Below, piece by piece: positions 38,446 to 51,418 of a DNA stretch of 64,000 bases (positions are counted from its first letter, which is position 1; each line of letters begins with the position of its first letter). The translations under genes and the position numbers were made by a program. The DNA lies in contig SCRM01000016.1 of the NCBI GenBank assembly GCA_004298045.1, positions 371,405-435,404 on the forward strand, given 5' to 3'. The notes beneath the pieces are model-generated. The model was not told the DNA's origin. It ran no database searches and was given only the letters and a program-made list of their open reading frames with translations. This stretch comes from Rhodanobacter sp. GTDB taxonomy: Bacteria; Pseudomonadota; Gammaproteobacteria; Xanthomonadales; Rhodanobacteraceae.

Positions 38446-40347
38446 TCACGCCGCGTGGGAGGGAAAGAAGGCGCCATCCTGCACCAGTTTGCAGGCGGCG
38501 CGCACGTCGCCGTCGAGCGCGCGGTCGCGGTGCAGGAACGCGATTTGTCCGCGCAGGAGGTCATGCGCGCGGCGCACATCGGCGCCGGCGTGGAAATCCC
38601 GTGCCGCAGCCAGTGCCGCGGTCAACTGCTGCACCTCGGTCACGAACTGCGCATAGTGCGGCTGGCCTTCGCGCGGGGCATAGTTGACCTTGGCCGCCAG
38701 CGCCTGCCAGCCGCCGCGCTGCGCCAGCCGCCGCGCGGCGTTGAGCATCTTCTGGCGGTAATCCAGCGCTTGAGCAGCGGCGTACAGCTCCAGCGCCAGC
38801 ACATGCCCGAGGTCGTCGATCATCTCCAGCACGTGGCGCGCTTCGTTGGCGCCCATGGAGACGTGATCCTCGGCGTTGGCGCTGGTCGGGATCGAATACA
38901 CGCTGGCCGGGTGCGCGCGTGTGGCCAGGTCGTTGACCAGCGCGGCGGCGGTGTACTGCACGATCATGAAACCCGAATCGGTGCCGTCCTCGTTGCCGGT
39001 GAGGAACGCCGGCAGGCCGTCGTTGTTGGCCGGGTCGACGAGCTTGTTGAGCCGACGCTCGGAAATCGACGCCAGTACCGGGATCGCCGCCTTCACGTAG
39101 CTCATCGCCAGCGCCAGCGGCATGCCGTGGAAGTGGCCGGCGGAAATCACCTGATCCTCGATGTGCGGCTCGTCGGCGTTCTCGGGGAACACCAGCGGGT
39201 TGTCGGTGACCGCATTGAGTTCGATGTCGTAGACGCGGCAGGCCTGCAGCCAAGCATCTCGTACCGCGCCGTGCACCTGCGGCATGCAACGCAGGCAATA
39301 CGCATCCTGCGGCTGGTGCTTCTTGCCGCCCTTGAACGGCAGAAAGCGTTGGTAGAACGCCTCGCGCCCGTGGCGCTGGTTGGCCGGCACCCAGTCCCAG
39401 CCGATGTCGAAGCTGAGCGCCTGGTCGTCCGGCTCGGTCCACGCATCCGCCGTCCAAGGCTTGAAGTGCGGCACCAGGTGATACGGGATGTCCACCAGCG
39501 TCGAGCCGGCCACCAGCGCGCGCAGGTGCGCTGCCACGGCAACCTGCCCCGGGTGCGGACGCAGCGCGTGCACTTCCTCGCGCAGGGCGCCGCTGCGGCC
39601 GGCAAACGCTTCGAGCGTCATCGCCGCCGCGAGGTCGGCGGTGTCCAGCAGCTTGCCCAGGTCGTGCAGCGCGAGCGAGCCGGTCGCCAGCATCTGCGCC
39701 GTGCCGTTGTTCAGCGCCAAACCTTCCTTGAACGACAGGCGGATCGGCGTGAGACCGGCGCGCTTCAATGCCTCCGCGCCCGGCAGGCGCTCGCCCTGCC
39801 AGAACGCCTCGCCGCCGCCGAGCAGCACGATCGCCAGATGCGACAGCGGCGCGAGGTCGCCGCTGGCGCCCACCGAGCCTTTTTCCGGCACCACCGGCAC
39901 GATGCCGGCATTGAGCATCGCGACCAGCGCCTCGAGCGTCTCGACGCGGATGCCGGAGTGCCCGCGCATCAGCGTGTTGATGCGGATGCACAGCATCGCG
40001 CGCACCACGTCCGGCGCAAACGGCTTGCCCACGCACACCGCGTGGGTGGTGATCAGGTTGTGCTGCAGCTCTTCCAGCAGGGTGCCTTCCGCCGCGTGCG
40101 GGTTGCCGCCGGGCAACTCGTCGCGCACGCGGTGCGCGCCCAGGAGCTTGTCCGCATTGCTGCCGAAACCCGTGGTGACGCCATAGGTCGGCTCACCGCA
40201 GTTGACCTTCTCGGCGAGGAAATCCGCCGCCCGCCGCACGTGCACCAGTTGCGCCTGATCGAGCGCCACCTGTGCGCCCTCGCGTGCCACCGCCACCAAC
40301 TGCAGCCGGGTCAGGCTGCTGCCATCCAGAACGATCGTTGTGCTCAC
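38446..40347 (-). CDS. Aromatic amino acid ammonia-lyase, histidine ammonia-lyase-like
   Basis: 633 residues, about 120 longer than typical HutH. The MIO cofactor triad is Ala161-Ser162-Gly163 in KGSVGASGDLAPLSH. Other family words are YGVTTGFGSNADKLL, LNNGTAQML, QPQDAYCLRCMPQVHGAVRD and NADEPHIEDQVISAGHFHG. The substrate-selectivity pair reads Thr-His (LITTHAVCVG), close to the Ser-His of histidine lyases and unlike the His-Leu of tyrosine or Phe-Leu of phenylalanine lyases. Extra length comes from insertions before LQHNL and between AGSTLVDIPYHL and the QPQDAY region. No other hut genes are nearby. The start is a GTG at 40347 with GGGGG upstream. Confidence 0.85.
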   Translation of the reverse strand: MSTTIVLDGSSLTRLQLVAVAREGAQVALDQAQLVHVRRAADFLAEKVNCGEPTYGVTTGFGSNADKLLGAHRVRDELPGGNPHAAEGTLLEELQHNLITTHAVCVGKPFAPDVVRAMLCIRINTLMRGHSGIRVETLEALVAMLNAGIVPVVPEKGSVGASGDLAPLSHLAIVLLGGGEAFWQGERLPGAEALKRAGLTPIRLSFKEGLALNNGTAQMLATGSLALHDLGKLLDTADLAAAMTLEAFAGRSGALREEVHALRPHPGQVAVAAHLRALVAGSTLVDIPYHLVPHFKPWTADAWTEPDDQALSFDIGWDWVPANQRHGREAFYQRFLPFKGGKKHQPQDAYCLRCMPQVHGAVRDAWLQACRVYDIELNAVTDNPLVFPENADEPHIEDQVISAGHFHGMPLALAMSYVKAAIPVLASISERRLNKLVDPANNDGLPAFLTGNEDGTDSGFMIVQYTAAALVNDLATRAHPASVYSIPTSANAEDHVSMGANEARHVLEMIDDLGHVLALELYAAAQALDYRQKMLNAARRLAQRGGWQALAAKVNYAPREGQPHYAQFVTEVQQLTAALAAARDFHAGADVRRAHDLLRGQIAFLHRDRALDGDVRAACKLVQDGAFFPSHAA

Positions 40348-40393
40348 TGTTGCCCCCGAAAACGAAACCGCTGCACGGCGTCTGCGCGCCGCA

Positions 40394-41773
<1,380 letters not shown>

Positions 41774-41889
41774 GGAGACCTCAGGATGGGAAGGAAGGCC
41801 GTGCGCCGGACGCCACGACCGCGGCCGCCAAGATTAACAGAACGCCCCCGCCGGCCGCCGCCCACCACCGCCGTCGCGCACCGCGTGTA

Positions 41890-41918
41890 TTGCGCGGCGC
41901 AACGCGCGTCGCTAACAT
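41890..41918 (+). promoter_or_regulatory. Sigma-70-type promoter of tRNA-Pro
   Basis: TTGCGC (41890-41895) and TAACAT (41913-41918) are separated by 17 bp, placing the start about 5-7 bp before the tRNA. The region is otherwise GC-rich, which makes the TAACAT stand out. Confidence 0.6.
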
Positions 41919-41930
41919 ACGCGGCTCCCG

Positions 41931-42007
41931 CGGGGTGTAGCTCAGCCTGGTAGAGCGCTACGTTCGGGACGTAGAAGTCGCAGGTTCAAATCCTGTCTCC
42001 CCGACCA
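41931..42007 (+). tRNA. tRNA-Pro (CGG anticodon)
   Basis: 77 nt with encoded CCA. The acceptor CGGGGTG pairs with CTCCCCG except for one U-U at the sixth pair. The D arm is TAGCTCAGCCTGGTAGAGC, the anticodon arm CTACG-TTCGGGA-CGTAG (anticodon CGG) and the T arm CAGGTTCAAATCCTG. C1 and the CGG anticodon fit proline. A bidirectional terminator follows at 42019. Confidence 0.93.
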
Positions 42008-42018
42008 ATGGTTCATCG

Positions 42019-42045
42019 AAAAAGCCGGCCTTGCGCCGGCTTTTT
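42019..42045. terminator. Bidirectional rho-independent terminator between tRNA-Pro and the DUF455 gene
   Basis: AAAAAGCCGGC (42019-42029) and GCCGGCTTTTT (42035-42045) with loop CTTGC. The A-run and T-run make it work in both directions. The design AAAAAGCC(C)GGC-TTGC-GCC(G)GGCTTTT recurs at 63877-63900. Confidence 0.92.
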
Positions 42046-42056
42046 CGTGTGCACGA

Positions 42057-42866
42057 TCAGGGGATTTCCGCCATCGCCGCCAACCGATCCAACTCGGTGT
42101 CGAGGAAACCGGCTTCCAAGCGCGCGGGGCGGTTGAACGGGCCGCGCATGCGGGCGCCGGCGTAGTCGCGGAGCAGTTGGAAGAAGGTTTCGAACGGGTC
42201 GCGACCGTCGCGCTCGCAGCACCAGCGAAACCAGCGGGTGCCGGCGGCGACGTGGGCGACCTCCTCGGCCAGGATCACCTCGAAGGCGGCGATGGTGCGG
42301 GTATCGCCGGCCTGGCGCAGGCGCTCGATCATGCCGGGGGTGACGTCCAGCCCGCGCGCTTCGAGCACGCGCGGCACCAGCGCCATGCGCGCGAGGTCGG
42401 AACCGGCGGTTTTCTCGGCCATTTCCCACAGGCCGTTGTGGGCATCGAAATCGCCGTAGGCGTGGCCGAGCTCGGCGAGGCGCGCGGCGAGCAGGGCGTA
42501 ATGCCGCGCCTCGTCGTTGGCGCAACTGGCCCAGTCGCGGTAATAGGCGGCGGGCATGCCGCGAAAGCGGTAGACGGCATCCCACGCGAGGTTGATGGCG
42601 TTGAACTCGATGTGGGCAATGGCGTGCACCAGCGCCGCGCGGCCCTCGTCGCTGCCCAACCCGCGATGCGGCACGCCGCGCGCGCTGACGAGGCGCGGTG
42701 TGGGCGGGCGGCCCGGTGCACCAATGGGCAATGGCGGCGGCGAGGCGGGATCGGGGAACAACGTGCCGGTCGCAACGGCGGCCCACGTTGCGTGCGTCAA
42801 CCGGCATTTTTCGGCGGGGTCCGCAGCGTCGAGGCAGGTTTTGGCGGCAGCGTGGAGGTCGATCAT
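42057..42866 (-). CDS. DUF455 ferritin-like protein
   Basis: 269 residues. It is an all-helical, ferritin-like protein of the DUF455 family. The carboxylate-histidine metal ligands are visible in VHAIAHIEFNAINLAWDAVYRF, CANDEARHYALLAARL and VILAEEVAHVAAGTRWF. A diiron monooxygenase or hydroxylase activity is plausible by fold but not known. The start was set at MIDLHAAAKT (42866). It is downstream of purF on the same strand, separated by a repeat-bearing 108-bp gap. Confidence 0.85.
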   Translation of the reverse strand: MIDLHAAAKTCLDAADPAEKCRLTHATWAAVATGTLFPDPASPPPLPIGAPGRPPTPRLVSARGVPHRGLGSDEGRAALVHAIAHIEFNAINLAWDAVYRFRGMPAAYYRDWASCANDEARHYALLAARLAELGHAYGDFDAHNGLWEMAEKTAGSDLARMALVPRVLEARGLDVTPGMIERLRQAGDTRTIAAFEVILAEEVAHVAAGTRWFRWCCERDGRDPFETFFQLLRDYAGARMRGPFNRPARLEAGFLDTELDRLAAMAEIP

Positions 42867-42903
42867 GGGGAGCTCCGCGAGCACGACCCCTTGCCCCAAC
42901 CCA

Positions 42904-42920
42904 CTCTCCAGAAGGGAGAG
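42904..42920. repeat. CTCTCC/GGAGAG hairpin, relative of the repeat at 27445
   Basis: CTCTCC (42904-42909) and GGAGAG (42915-42920). The flank CCCCTTGCCCCAACCCA resembles the flank of the 27445 repeat. It lies between purF and the DUF455 gene. Confidence 0.5.
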
Positions 42921-42974
42921 CGGGAAAAACTTCGGTCCATCCCGCAAGGGAACCGGGAGAAAAGCTTCGCCCGA

Positions 42975-44450
<1,476 letters not shown>

Positions 44451-44462
44451 GATGTGAACCTG

Positions 44463-45092
44463 CTACGGGTGATTCGGAGAAGAAACACTGGAGGCCGGCG
44501 CGGGAGCCGCGCCCGGCTGGGATAACGGCAGCCTTGCCGGCAACTTGCGCAGCGCGTCGCCGACCTTCACCTGGTCAAGCTTGGTGCGCACTGCAGCCGA
44601 GACCTGTGCCGGCGCGAAATGCTCACGCACCCCGGCAGGCACCTGCTGGCCAAGCCATATTGTCGCGCGTTGGAACGGCGGTAGCAGCACCGATTGCTGC
44701 CACGCCGCCTCGCGCGTGAGCACGGTGAACTGGGCAAGAAACACCATCACGCACACCAGCAGCACGCCGCGCACCAGGCCAAACAGCATGCCCAGCGTGC
44801 GATCGGTGCCGGAGAGCCCGGCCGTGGCCAGCAGCCGGTGCACGAGAAAACGCACCAGCGCACCGAGCACCAGCACCAGCACGAAGCACGTCGCGTACCC
44901 GGCCGCCACGCGCACCGCCGGCAGGTGGATGAAATCCATTCGGCCGGCTACCGCCGGCCCCAGCAACCATGCCACCCACACCGCCGCCAGCAAGGTCACC
45001 AGCGACAGCATCTCGGACACCAGCCCGCGCCACAGACCGACCAGCACCGACAGCGCCAGCACGGTGAGGATGATGTAGTCGATGCCGTTCAT
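44463..45092 (-). CDS. cvpA: CvpA family membrane protein
   Basis: 209 residues with four membrane segments, starting MNGIDYIILTVLALSVLVGLWRGLVSEM, the CvpA signature, and GLVRGVLLVCVMVFLAQF. The C-terminal 60 residues are hydrophilic and Pro/Ala-rich. Family members are needed for colicin V production and envelope stress tolerance. It lies 19 bp after the SPOR-domain gene and 12 bp before purF. Confidence 0.92.
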   Translation of the reverse strand: MNGIDYIILTVLALSVLVGLWRGLVSEMLSLVTLLAAVWVAWLLGPAVAGRMDFIHLPAVRVAAGYATCFVLVLVLGALVRFLVHRLLATAGLSGTDRTLGMLFGLVRGVLLVCVMVFLAQFTVLTREAAWQQSVLLPPFQRATIWLGQQVPAGVREHFAPAQVSAAVRTKLDQVKVGDALRKLPARLPLSQPGAAPAPASSVSSPNHP

Positions 45093-45111
45093 GCGATGGC
45101 CGCGACCTGGC

Positions 45112-46233
45112 TCAAGGGACGCTGACGACGTTGCCGCCGATGCCGAGCTTGGCCTTGATCTGCTCCTGCACGCGCATCGCATCCGCGCGCTGCGTCTGCG
45201 GGCCGGCGCGCACGCGCCACAGGCGCTTGCCGCCCACGGTCACGCTGTCGACAAAACCATCGAAACCGCCGGCACGCAACTTGTCGCGCAACGCGTTGGC
45301 ATCCGCTTCGCTGCCCAACGCCGCAAGCTGCACCGCATAGCTACCCGCACGTGCAGCCGGTTGCGGTGCAGGCGCAGGCGCCGCATGACCTGCTGCTGGC
45401 TGTGCGGCAGGCGCTGGCACCGGTTTGGATGCAATCGGCTTGATCGGCGTCGCGGCAACGTTGGAATCCGCATGGCCCAAGCCTTCCACCAGCTTCGCCG
45501 GCACCCCGGGAATGGACTGAGTGATCTTGAGCCGCGCCGCTTCGGCGGCGGCGCGCGAATCGAACGGACCAGCAGTCACCAGCGTGAGCTGCTTGCCGGC
45601 CTGGGTAATCATCCGCGTCAGCACCGGGTAGCCAAACCCGCGCACGCGGCGCACGAGGTGATCGACGCTGCTGGCATTGGCATACGCGCTGAGGTTCAGC
45701 ACGTACAAGGCGTGGCCGGTCGCGGCCACGGCCGGTGCCGCGGCGGTCGTCACCGGCGCGGTAGCCGGTGCGGGGGCTGCTTTCGCAGGCACGGTCGTCG
45801 CCACCGGCTTGCTGGTACTGGCCGCCCCCTGCAGCGGAATGACAGGTTGCGACGGCGAGGCGCCCGAACCCATCACCGGGCCGGCCGGCGCGGCCTTTTT
45901 CGGTGCGGCGGCATCGGTACCGACATCGGTTGGCCGGCGCGAGGGAATGTTCACGCTCGCCAGGCCACCTTCACCCGTCCGCCCCTCGGTTGGCGCCGAT
46001 GCACTCGCCGCAGGCACTTGCGTCGACGGTGCGACCGTACCGCTGCCCGCCGGCGCGTCCGGCGACAAGCTCATGGTGCGCGTCTGCAGGTTGCCGTCCT
46101 GGGCCGGCGGGATCGCCAGGCTCACCGCCTGCTCGGTGCTGGTGGCCGGTGATGGATTGCTGGGGAAAAACATCGGTACAAAGATGACCAGCAGGGCAAT
46201 GAGAACGACGGCCCCCAGCAGACGGGTTTTCAA
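45112..46233 (-). CDS. SPOR-domain protein, DedD-like, with two SPOR-like regions
   Basis: 373 residues from a TTG at 46233 (start LKTRLLGAVVLIALLVIFVP) that has CGGAG about 8 bp upstream. One membrane anchor lies at the N-terminus, then a long Ala/Pro/Thr linker. A SPOR domain spans about 176-245 (HALYVLNLSAYANASSVDHLVRR), a second linker follows and the C-terminal SPOR spans about 295-372 (YAVQLAALGSEADANALRDKL). SPOR domains bind denuded glycans at the division septum. In relatives folC lies upstream of this gene; here it is missing and a gene on the other strand (ubiM) is next. Confidence 0.85.
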   Translation of the reverse strand: MKTRLLGAVVLIALLVIFVPMFFPSNPSPATSTEQAVSLAIPPAQDGNLQTRTMSLSPDAPAGSGTVAPSTQVPAASASAPTEGRTGEGGLASVNIPSRRPTDVGTDAAAPKKAAPAGPVMGSGASPSQPVIPLQGAASTSKPVATTVPAKAAPAPATAPVTTAAAPAVAATGHALYVLNLSAYANASSVDHLVRRVRGFGYPVLTRMITQAGKQLTLVTAGPFDSRAAAEAARLKITQSIPGVPAKLVEGLGHADSNVAATPIKPIASKPVPAPAAQPAAGHAAPAPAPQPAARAGSYAVQLAALGSEADANALRDKLRAGGFDGFVDSVTVGGKRLWRVRAGPQTQRADAMRVQEQIKAKLGIGGNVVSVP

Positions 46234-46383
46234 GAGTTCGCTCCGAGGTGGCCAACTCGGCCAGCAAAGCGGCAATTATACCTGCGTGCGGCAAATCGTC
46301 GGATCACGCCGTTTCCTGACCACGATCAACCCGCGTGCACACGCCGCCGCCTAGCTTCGGGGTACTGACTCCGGGAGCCTGAC

Positions 46384-47604
46384 ATGTCCTTCGATATCGT
46401 GGTTATCGGCGCCGGCCCGGCCGGCTTGTGTTTCGCCCGCACCCTGGCCGGCAGCGGCCTGCGCGTGGCACTGGTCGAGCGCCAGAGCGAGGCCCAATTG
46501 GCAACGCCGCCGGACGACGGGCGCGAAATCGCCATCACCCACTACTCACAACGCCTGCTGCGTGAACTGGGCCTGTGGGGCGAGCTGCGCGCGGAAGAAA
46601 TCGGCACTCTGCGCGACGCCAAGGTGCTCGACGGCAACGACCAGCGTGGCCTGCTGTTCCACCACGAGGAGGCCGGTGCCGCGCAACTGGGCTGGCTGGT
46701 GGGCAACCACGCCATTCGCCGCGCCGCGTTTGCCCAGGCCAGCGCCGCGTCGGATGTCACGTTGTTGGCCGACACCCAGGTCACCGCTGTGCAGACCACT
46801 GCCGCTGGCGCCGAAGTCAGCCTGGCAAACGGCGAAACCCTGCATGCCAAGCTGGTGGTCGCTGCCGACAGCCGGTTCTCCGAAACGCGCCGTGCCATGG
46901 GCATCGGCGCGGAAACCCGCGATTTCGGCAAGACCATGCTGGTGCTGCGCATGCACCACGACATCGCCCACGAGCAGGTTGCCTGGGAATGGTTCGCCCA
47001 CGGCCAGACGCTGGCGCTGTTGCCGCTGCACGACGCGCACACCTCGTCGGCAGTGCTGACCCTGCCGCCGGCGGAAATGCGCGAGGTGCTGGCGCTGGAC
47101 GATGCCGCGCTCGGCGCCGCGATGGCTGCCCGCTTCCAGCACCGCCTGGGCGCCATGGAAGTAGCCGGTCCACGCTGCGCCTACCCACTGGTGGGGGTGT
47201 ACGCCAACCGTTTCGTCGCCCAGCGCTTCGCCTTGATCGGCGATGCCGCCGTGGGCATGCACCCGGTCACCGCGCATGGCTTCAACTTTGGCCTGCTTGG
47301 CCAATACACGCTGGCCAGCGCCCTGCATCGCGCGGCCAATCGCGGTGGCGACATTGCCAGCGCCTGGCTGCTGCGCGGCTACGAACACCGGCATCGCCTG
47401 GCAACGCGACCGCTGTACCTCGCCACCAACCTGCTTGCCGGCCTGTACACCGACGATCGGCGCGCCACCCGCCTGGTGCGCAAGCTGGCGTTGGGTGCCG
47501 GGGTGCGCGTCACTCCGTTCAAGCGGATGGTGATGGCCGGCCTGACCGCCGACCGCGGCGGCATACCGCTGCCCTCGCCGCTGCGCCTGCTGCAGGCACG
47601 CTGA
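46384..47604 (+). CDS. ubiM: UbiM-type ubiquinone hydroxylase (FAD monooxygenase)
   Basis: 406 residues. The FAD-binding Rossmann motif is IVVIGAGPAGLCFARTLAGSG, with DGREIAITHYSQRLL, a GD motif in RFALIGDAAVGMHPVTAHGFNFGLLGQ and a C-terminal helix-rich end. This matches the UbiH/UbiF/UbiM family of ubiquinone-ring hydroxylases; the TAHGFNFGL word and length favour UbiM, which hydroxylates C5 and possibly others. It stands alone, facing purA convergently across a terminator. Confidence 0.87.
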   Translation: MSFDIVVIGAGPAGLCFARTLAGSGLRVALVERQSEAQLATPPDDGREIAITHYSQRLLRELGLWGELRAEEIGTLRDAKVLDGNDQRGLLFHHEEAGAAQLGWLVGNHAIRRAAFAQASAASDVTLLADTQVTAVQTTAAGAEVSLANGETLHAKLVVAADSRFSETRRAMGIGAETRDFGKTMLVLRMHHDIAHEQVAWEWFAHGQTLALLPLHDAHTSSAVLTLPPAEMREVLALDDAALGAAMAARFQHRLGAMEVAGPRCAYPLVGVYANRFVAQRFALIGDAAVGMHPVTAHGFNFGLLGQYTLASALHRAANRGGDIASAWLLRGYEHRHRLATRPLYLATNLLAGLYTDDRRATRLVRKLALGAGVRVTPFKRMVMAGLTADRGGIPLPSPLRLLQAR

Positions 47605-47708
47605 AGAAGCGCAGTCATGCCGGCTTCGGCCGCCAACGGCGCGGTCGGCTCCGGGATGGCGCCGCGGGTTTACCAAGAGCGTGAAGCGCCGCCATCAGGG
47701 CGCGCAAA

Positions 47709-47743
47709 AAACCCGATGCGGCCTTTTCGCAAAAGCCGCATCG
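47709..47743 (-). terminator. Rho-independent terminator of purA
   Basis: CGATGCGGC (47714-47722) and GCCGCATCG (47735-47743) form a 9-bp stem with a 12-nt loop. On the minus strand a GGTTTTTTG tail follows. It is 40 bp after the purA stop. Confidence 0.85.
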
Positions 47744-47782
47744 TGCATGGTCGTGTCCGTTCGGGCAGCACGCCCGCCGTCC

Positions 47783-49282
<1,500 letters not shown>

Positions 49283-49331
49283 CAAACGAACGGCCCCGCA
49301 TGGCAGGGCACGGAAAGGAAAGCCGCCGACG

Positions 49332-50204
49332 TCAGCGCTTGCCGGCGTCCGGCTTCTCGAAGTAGTGCAGGAACTCCGAATCCGGCTTGAGGATCAGCAC
49401 GCTCTTGCCGTTTTCGAACGCCTTGCGGTAGGCCGCGAGGCTGCGATAGAACGCGTAGAACTCCGGATCCTGATTGTAGGCCTGCGCGTAGATCGCCGCT
49501 GCCTGCGCGTCGCCTTCGCCACGTACCTTCTCGGCATCGCGCTGCGCATCGGCGCGCAGCACCTGGCCCTGGCGATCCGCATCGGCCTTGATCTTTTCGG
49601 CCTCTTCCTGACCGGTGAAGCGCAACTCGTTGGCCAGCTGCGAGCGCTCGGCACGCATGCGCTTGTACACCGATTCGCTGACCTCGTCGGGCAAGTCGAT
49701 GCGCTTGATGCGCACATCGACCACGGCGATACCGAGGTTCTTGCGCGCCGAGGCATCGGTCTGCTGGCGCACGCGCTCGGTGATGTCCTTGCGCCCGCCG
49801 GCGATCAACTCCTGCAGCGTGCGCGCATTGAATTCGAAGCGCAGCGCATCCTTGACGATCGGCGAGAGGCGCTGCTCGGCCTGCAGCTCATCGCCGCCGG
49901 TCGCGCGGTAATACGCGGCGTTGTCGGCAATCCGCCACTTCACGTAGAAGTCGACGTTGACGCTTTTCTTCTCCGAGGTGAAGTAACGCTCGGGCTGTGC
50001 GTCGAGCGACAGGATGCGCTTGTCGAAATGCAGCACCTGTTGCACCACCGGCAGCTTGAAGTGCAGGCCCGGCGGGTAATCGGCACGCACGATGCGGCCA
50101 AACTGCAGCAGCAGTGCGCTCTGCCCTTCGTTGACCATGAACATGCTGTTCAGGCCAAGCAGCAACACGGCAACCGCAACCGCAATGGCGACGATCCGTT
50201 TCAT
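49332..50204 (-). CDS. hflC: HflC, FtsH protease modulator
   Basis: 290 residues. There is one N-terminal membrane segment (MKRIVAIAVAVAVLLLGLNS), then an SPFH/prohibitin domain (VNEGQSALLLQFGRIV to DVRIKRIDLPDEV) and a long helix RMRAERSQLANELRFTGQEEAEKIKADADRQ. With HflK it forms the periplasmic cage around FtsH and limits its proteolysis. It overlaps hflK by four bases (ATGA). Confidence 0.95.
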   Translation of the reverse strand: MKRIVAIAVAVAVLLLGLNSMFMVNEGQSALLLQFGRIVRADYPPGLHFKLPVVQQVLHFDKRILSLDAQPERYFTSEKKSVNVDFYVKWRIADNAAYYRATGGDELQAEQRLSPIVKDALRFEFNARTLQELIAGGRKDITERVRQQTDASARKNLGIAVVDVRIKRIDLPDEVSESVYKRMRAERSQLANELRFTGQEEAEKIKADADRQGQVLRADAQRDAEKVRGEGDAQAAAIYAQAYNQDPEFYAFYRSLAAYRKAFENGKSVLILKPDSEFLHYFEKPDAGKR

Positions 50205-51277
50205 GGCTGCTTCTCCTTGCCCGTTGCCGCATCGGTGGGCGCCACCGTCGGTGTCGTCGCAGCTGCCGCGCGGGTACCGACATCGCTGGCGTCACGCGGC
50301 GCCACGCCCACGGGCAGGTTGATGATGTTGCGGCCGCCGGAGCCGTCGATCACCTTGGCGTTTTCGGCAGTGATCTCCTGCATGGTCTCCAGCCACAGGC
50401 GTTTGCGCGTAACCGCTGGCGCAGCCTTGTACTGCGCCAGCATCAGATCGAAGCGCGCGGTGTCGCCTTGCGCGTGGGCAATGCGTTCGGCCTTGAAGCC
50501 CTGCGCCTCGGCCACGATGCGCGCGGCGTCGCCGCGCGCCACCGGAACCACCTTGTTGGCGTAGGCCAAGGCGCTGTTCTCGGTGCTCTGTTTGTCTTCG
50601 CGCGCGGTGTTGACGTCGTCGAAGGCATCTTTCACCTCAGCCGGCGGCGCCACGTTCTGGAAGCTCACCTCGGTCACGCGCAGGCCGCTGTGGTACAGGT
50701 CGAGCGTGTGCTGCAGGTGCTTTTGCGCATCGGTGACGAGATTGGCGCCCGCCGCCGACAGCACCTGATCCAGGTTGCTGCCGCCGATCACCGAGCGCAC
50801 CGCGGCCTCGGCCGCGGCACCCACGCTGGCGTCCGGGTCGCTCACCGAAAACAGGTATTTGCGCGCGTCGTCCACCTGATACTGCACGGTGAAGTCGATG
50901 GTGAGGATGTTCTCGTCGCGCGTCAGCATCGACATGCGGTCGTTGAGCGAGCGGATGCGCGTGGCCTCCACCTTGTCCACCGACTCGAACGGCTGCGGCA
51001 ACTTCAGGTGGAACCCGGGCGGCAGCGTGCGTGTATACGCGCCAAACCGCAGCACCACGCCGACTTGCCGCGCACCGATGACGGTGTAGCTGCTCATCAG
51101 CAGACCGACGAGAACCAGCACCACGATCGCAGTCATCACGCTGCCGGGGCCACGACCGAAACCGCCAAACAGCTTGCCGAACTGCTTGAGTATCTGGTCG
51201 GGCGCAAATTTGTTGTTTCCGGGGCGCTGCCGGTTCCACGGATCGCGCTGCCCGCCACCGGGTTCATTCCATGCCAT
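50201..51277 (-). CDS. hflK: HflK, FtsH protease modulator
   Basis: 358 residues. The Gly/Pro/Asn-rich N-terminus (MAWNEPGGGQRDPWNRQRPG) is typical of HflK, followed by a membrane segment (SVMTAIVVLVLVGLLMSSY), an SPFH domain and the helix with NTAREDKQSTENSALAYANKVVPVARGDAARI. The C-terminal tail is Ala/Thr-rich. It is upstream of hflC and partners with it. Confidence 0.95.
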   Translation of the reverse strand: MAWNEPGGGQRDPWNRQRPGNNKFAPDQILKQFGKLFGGFGRGPGSVMTAIVVLVLVGLLMSSYTVIGARQVGVVLRFGAYTRTLPPGFHLKLPQPFESVDKVEATRIRSLNDRMSMLTRDENILTIDFTVQYQVDDARKYLFSVSDPDASVGAAAEAAVRSVIGGSNLDQVLSAAGANLVTDAQKHLQHTLDLYHSGLRVTEVSFQNVAPPAEVKDAFDDVNTAREDKQSTENSALAYANKVVPVARGDAARIVAEAQGFKAERIAHAQGDTARFDLMLAQYKAAPAVTRKRLWLETMQEITAENAKVIDGSGGRNIINLPVGVAPRDASDVGTRAAAATTPTVAPTDAATGKEKQP

Positions 51278-51418
51278 GGTCAGTCTCCGTCAGGCAGCGG
51301 GGAAGCCGGCAGCTTGCGCCGGAACGAGTCGGTTGGGACGTGAATGGCATGAAGCGTGACCAAGCTGCCTGTCAAAAGGGGCGCCGAGCGGTTTTTGGCC
51401 GCGCAAACCACTGGGATT

